A stretch of 5,513 bases of DNA, from contig JANPGC010000053.1 of the NCBI GenBank assembly GCA_031423755.1, positions 1 to 5,513 on the forward strand, read 5' to 3'. Origin of the DNA: JANMEX01 sp031423755 (GTDB taxonomy: Bacteria; Pseudomonadota; Alphaproteobacteria; Rhizobiales; Rhizobiaceae). This document shows, piece by piece, positions 4,939 through 5,513 of this stretch; the first letter of the stretch is position 1, and each line of letters begins with the position of its first letter. Both the position numbers and the translations under genes were made by a program. The notes below the pieces were generated by a model that was given only the letters and a program-made list of their open reading frames with translations, did not search any database and was not told the DNA's origin.

Positions 4939-5440
4939 AGGAGATGAGATCAGCAAGCCGGAAACCGGCAATGCGGGCGATCTGCCTCAGGGCCTCAGCC
5001 CTTTCAGATTCGGCATCGTTCAACAAGCGGGTTTCGAAGGCGGCGAGGATCGAGTGCTTGTCATGGCCGCGCACGGCCAGAATGAAGGGGAAATTGAATT
5101 TGGCCTTGTAGGCATCGTTGAGGCGGTGGAATCTGGCGAATTCTTCGGATGTGAGAGTGTCAAGACCCGCACCTTTTTGTTCGGATGTGGATTCGGCGGT
5201 GAGTTCGCCGGCGAGCGCGGCCTTGCCGGCAAGGTCCGGGTGGGCGCGGATCAGGGCGAGTTGCTGGTCGAGGCTGGCTTGGGCGACGACTTGAACCATG
5301 GCGGCATGGAGGGATTCGATGTTGGCGAAGGGAGCGGCGGCGTATGCTCCTTCGGCTACCCATGGGGAATGTTCAAAGATTGCGCCGAGTTTTTGCGTGA
5401 AGGCGGGTTTGGGGAGGGCGTTGAGGTCCGTTAACTTCAT
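4937..5440 (-). CDS. uraD: OHCU decarboxylase (2-oxo-4-hydroxy-4-carboxy-5-ureidoimidazoline decarboxylase)
   Basis: Decarboxylates OHCU to S-allantoin, completing the urate-to-allantoin steps with UraH and giving stereospecific product. The 167-residue length is typical. Family features in order: FEHSPWVAE (22-30), IRAHPDLAGKAALAGELTAE (64-83) with catalytic His67, TSEQKGAGL (85-93) with Glu87-Gln88, EEFARFHRLNDAYKAKFNFPFI (99-120), then LRQIARIAGFRL (151-162) with Arg161. From memory, these positions coincide with the active-site His, Glu, Gln and Arg of characterised OHCU decarboxylases. ATG 5440 gives the canonical MKLTDLNALP start, with an AGG-type ribosome-binding site about 6 nt upstream. 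It is the first gene of the visible minus-strand cluster. In rhizobia an allantoinase-type gene (puuE) often precedes it and would lie beyond the right edge. Confidence 0.95.
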   Translation of the reverse strand: MKLTDLNALPKPAFTQKLGAIFEHSPWVAEGAYAAAPFANIESLHAAMVQVVAQASLDQQLALIRAHPDLAGKAALAGELTAESTSEQKGAGLDTLTSEEFARFHRLNDAYKAKFNFPFILAVRGHDKHSILAAFETRLLNDAESERAEALRQIARIAGFRLADLIS

Positions 5441-5474
5441 GATTTGCCTGTTTTCCTCTCAACGTTTGGGCGGC

Positions 5475-5513
5475 TCTCTCCCCTCATCTGCCTGTCGGCA
5501 TCTTCTCCCCATG
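5475..5513. repeat. partial C-rich intergenic repeat at the window end
   Basis: Two CTCCCC blocks (5478-5483 and 5505-5510) flank a small hairpin, TGCC-TGTC-GGCA (5489-5500). The arrangement resembles a palindromic, REP-like intergenic repeat I remember from Mesorhizobium, Brucella and relatives, of which only one arm would be inside the window. The identification is from memory. It lies upstream of uraD on the minus strand. Confidence 0.45.

Noticed and set aside
4927..4971. Longer start for uraH at 4971
   Set aside because: The added 15 residues overlap uraD and are not part of the family. A ribosome-binding site and the MGKLSTH start support 4926.
5054..5434. 126-codon plus-strand frame opposite uraD
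   Set aside because: The Gly/Glu/Val-rich translation is the mirror of the uraD codons, and uraD has all catalytic residues.
1..5513. CRISPR array, insertion sequence or transposase
   Set aside because: No regularly spaced repeats, no transposase-like protein and no terminal inverted repeats were found in any frame.

Overview
The window looks like chromosomal DNA of an alphaproteobacterium, most likely of the Hyphomicrobiales (Rhizobiales; Mesorhizobium, Hoeflea and Phyllobacterium-like lineages fit). The reasons are the high GC of the backbone genes (about 62-67% in lines counted by hand), a fused single-chain methylmalonyl-CoA mutase, the uraD-uraH pair, and fragments of G/C-rich intergenic repeats at both edges that resemble repeats I remember from rhizobial genomes. 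The assignment is inference; no taxonomic marker is present.

Layout: (1) 1-2173, a G-rich repeat fragment followed by a complete methylmalonyl-CoA mutase gene (scpA) on the plus strand. (2) 2174-3440, an AT-rich accessory segment: a gapped hairpin region, a 12-codon overlapping leader ORF, an unrecognised 283-residue protein at roughly 42% GC, and an HTH regulator whose start lies inside that gene. Base composition jumps from about 45% to 67% GC at about 3180, inside the HTH reading frame, which looks like a recombination junction. (3) 3441-4162, a complete hicA-hicB toxin-antitoxin module with a visible sigma70-type promoter and an imperfect palindrome over the -10. (4) 4165-5440, three minus-strand genes in the order uraD - uraH - META-domain protein. 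The first two convert 5-hydroxyisourate to S-allantoin. (5) 5441-5513, the uraD leader and a partial intergenic repeat cut off by the window end.

Functionally, scpA (propionyl-CoA / methylmalonyl-CoA to succinyl-CoA) and uraD-uraH (ureide route of purine breakdown) are housekeeping catabolism. Between them lies an accessory strip of about 2 kb carrying stress or defence-type genes: a possible membrane-active effector, an HTH protein that looks like an orphan antitoxin-type regulator, and HicAB. The most unusual point is the 283-residue gene and its 68-nt overlap with the HTH gene. The effector's stop codon is read out of conserved HTH codons, as if the foreign gene had replaced the HTH gene's original 5' partner. 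Whether the pair is a working two-gene system or a recombination scar cannot be decided from the sequence alone.
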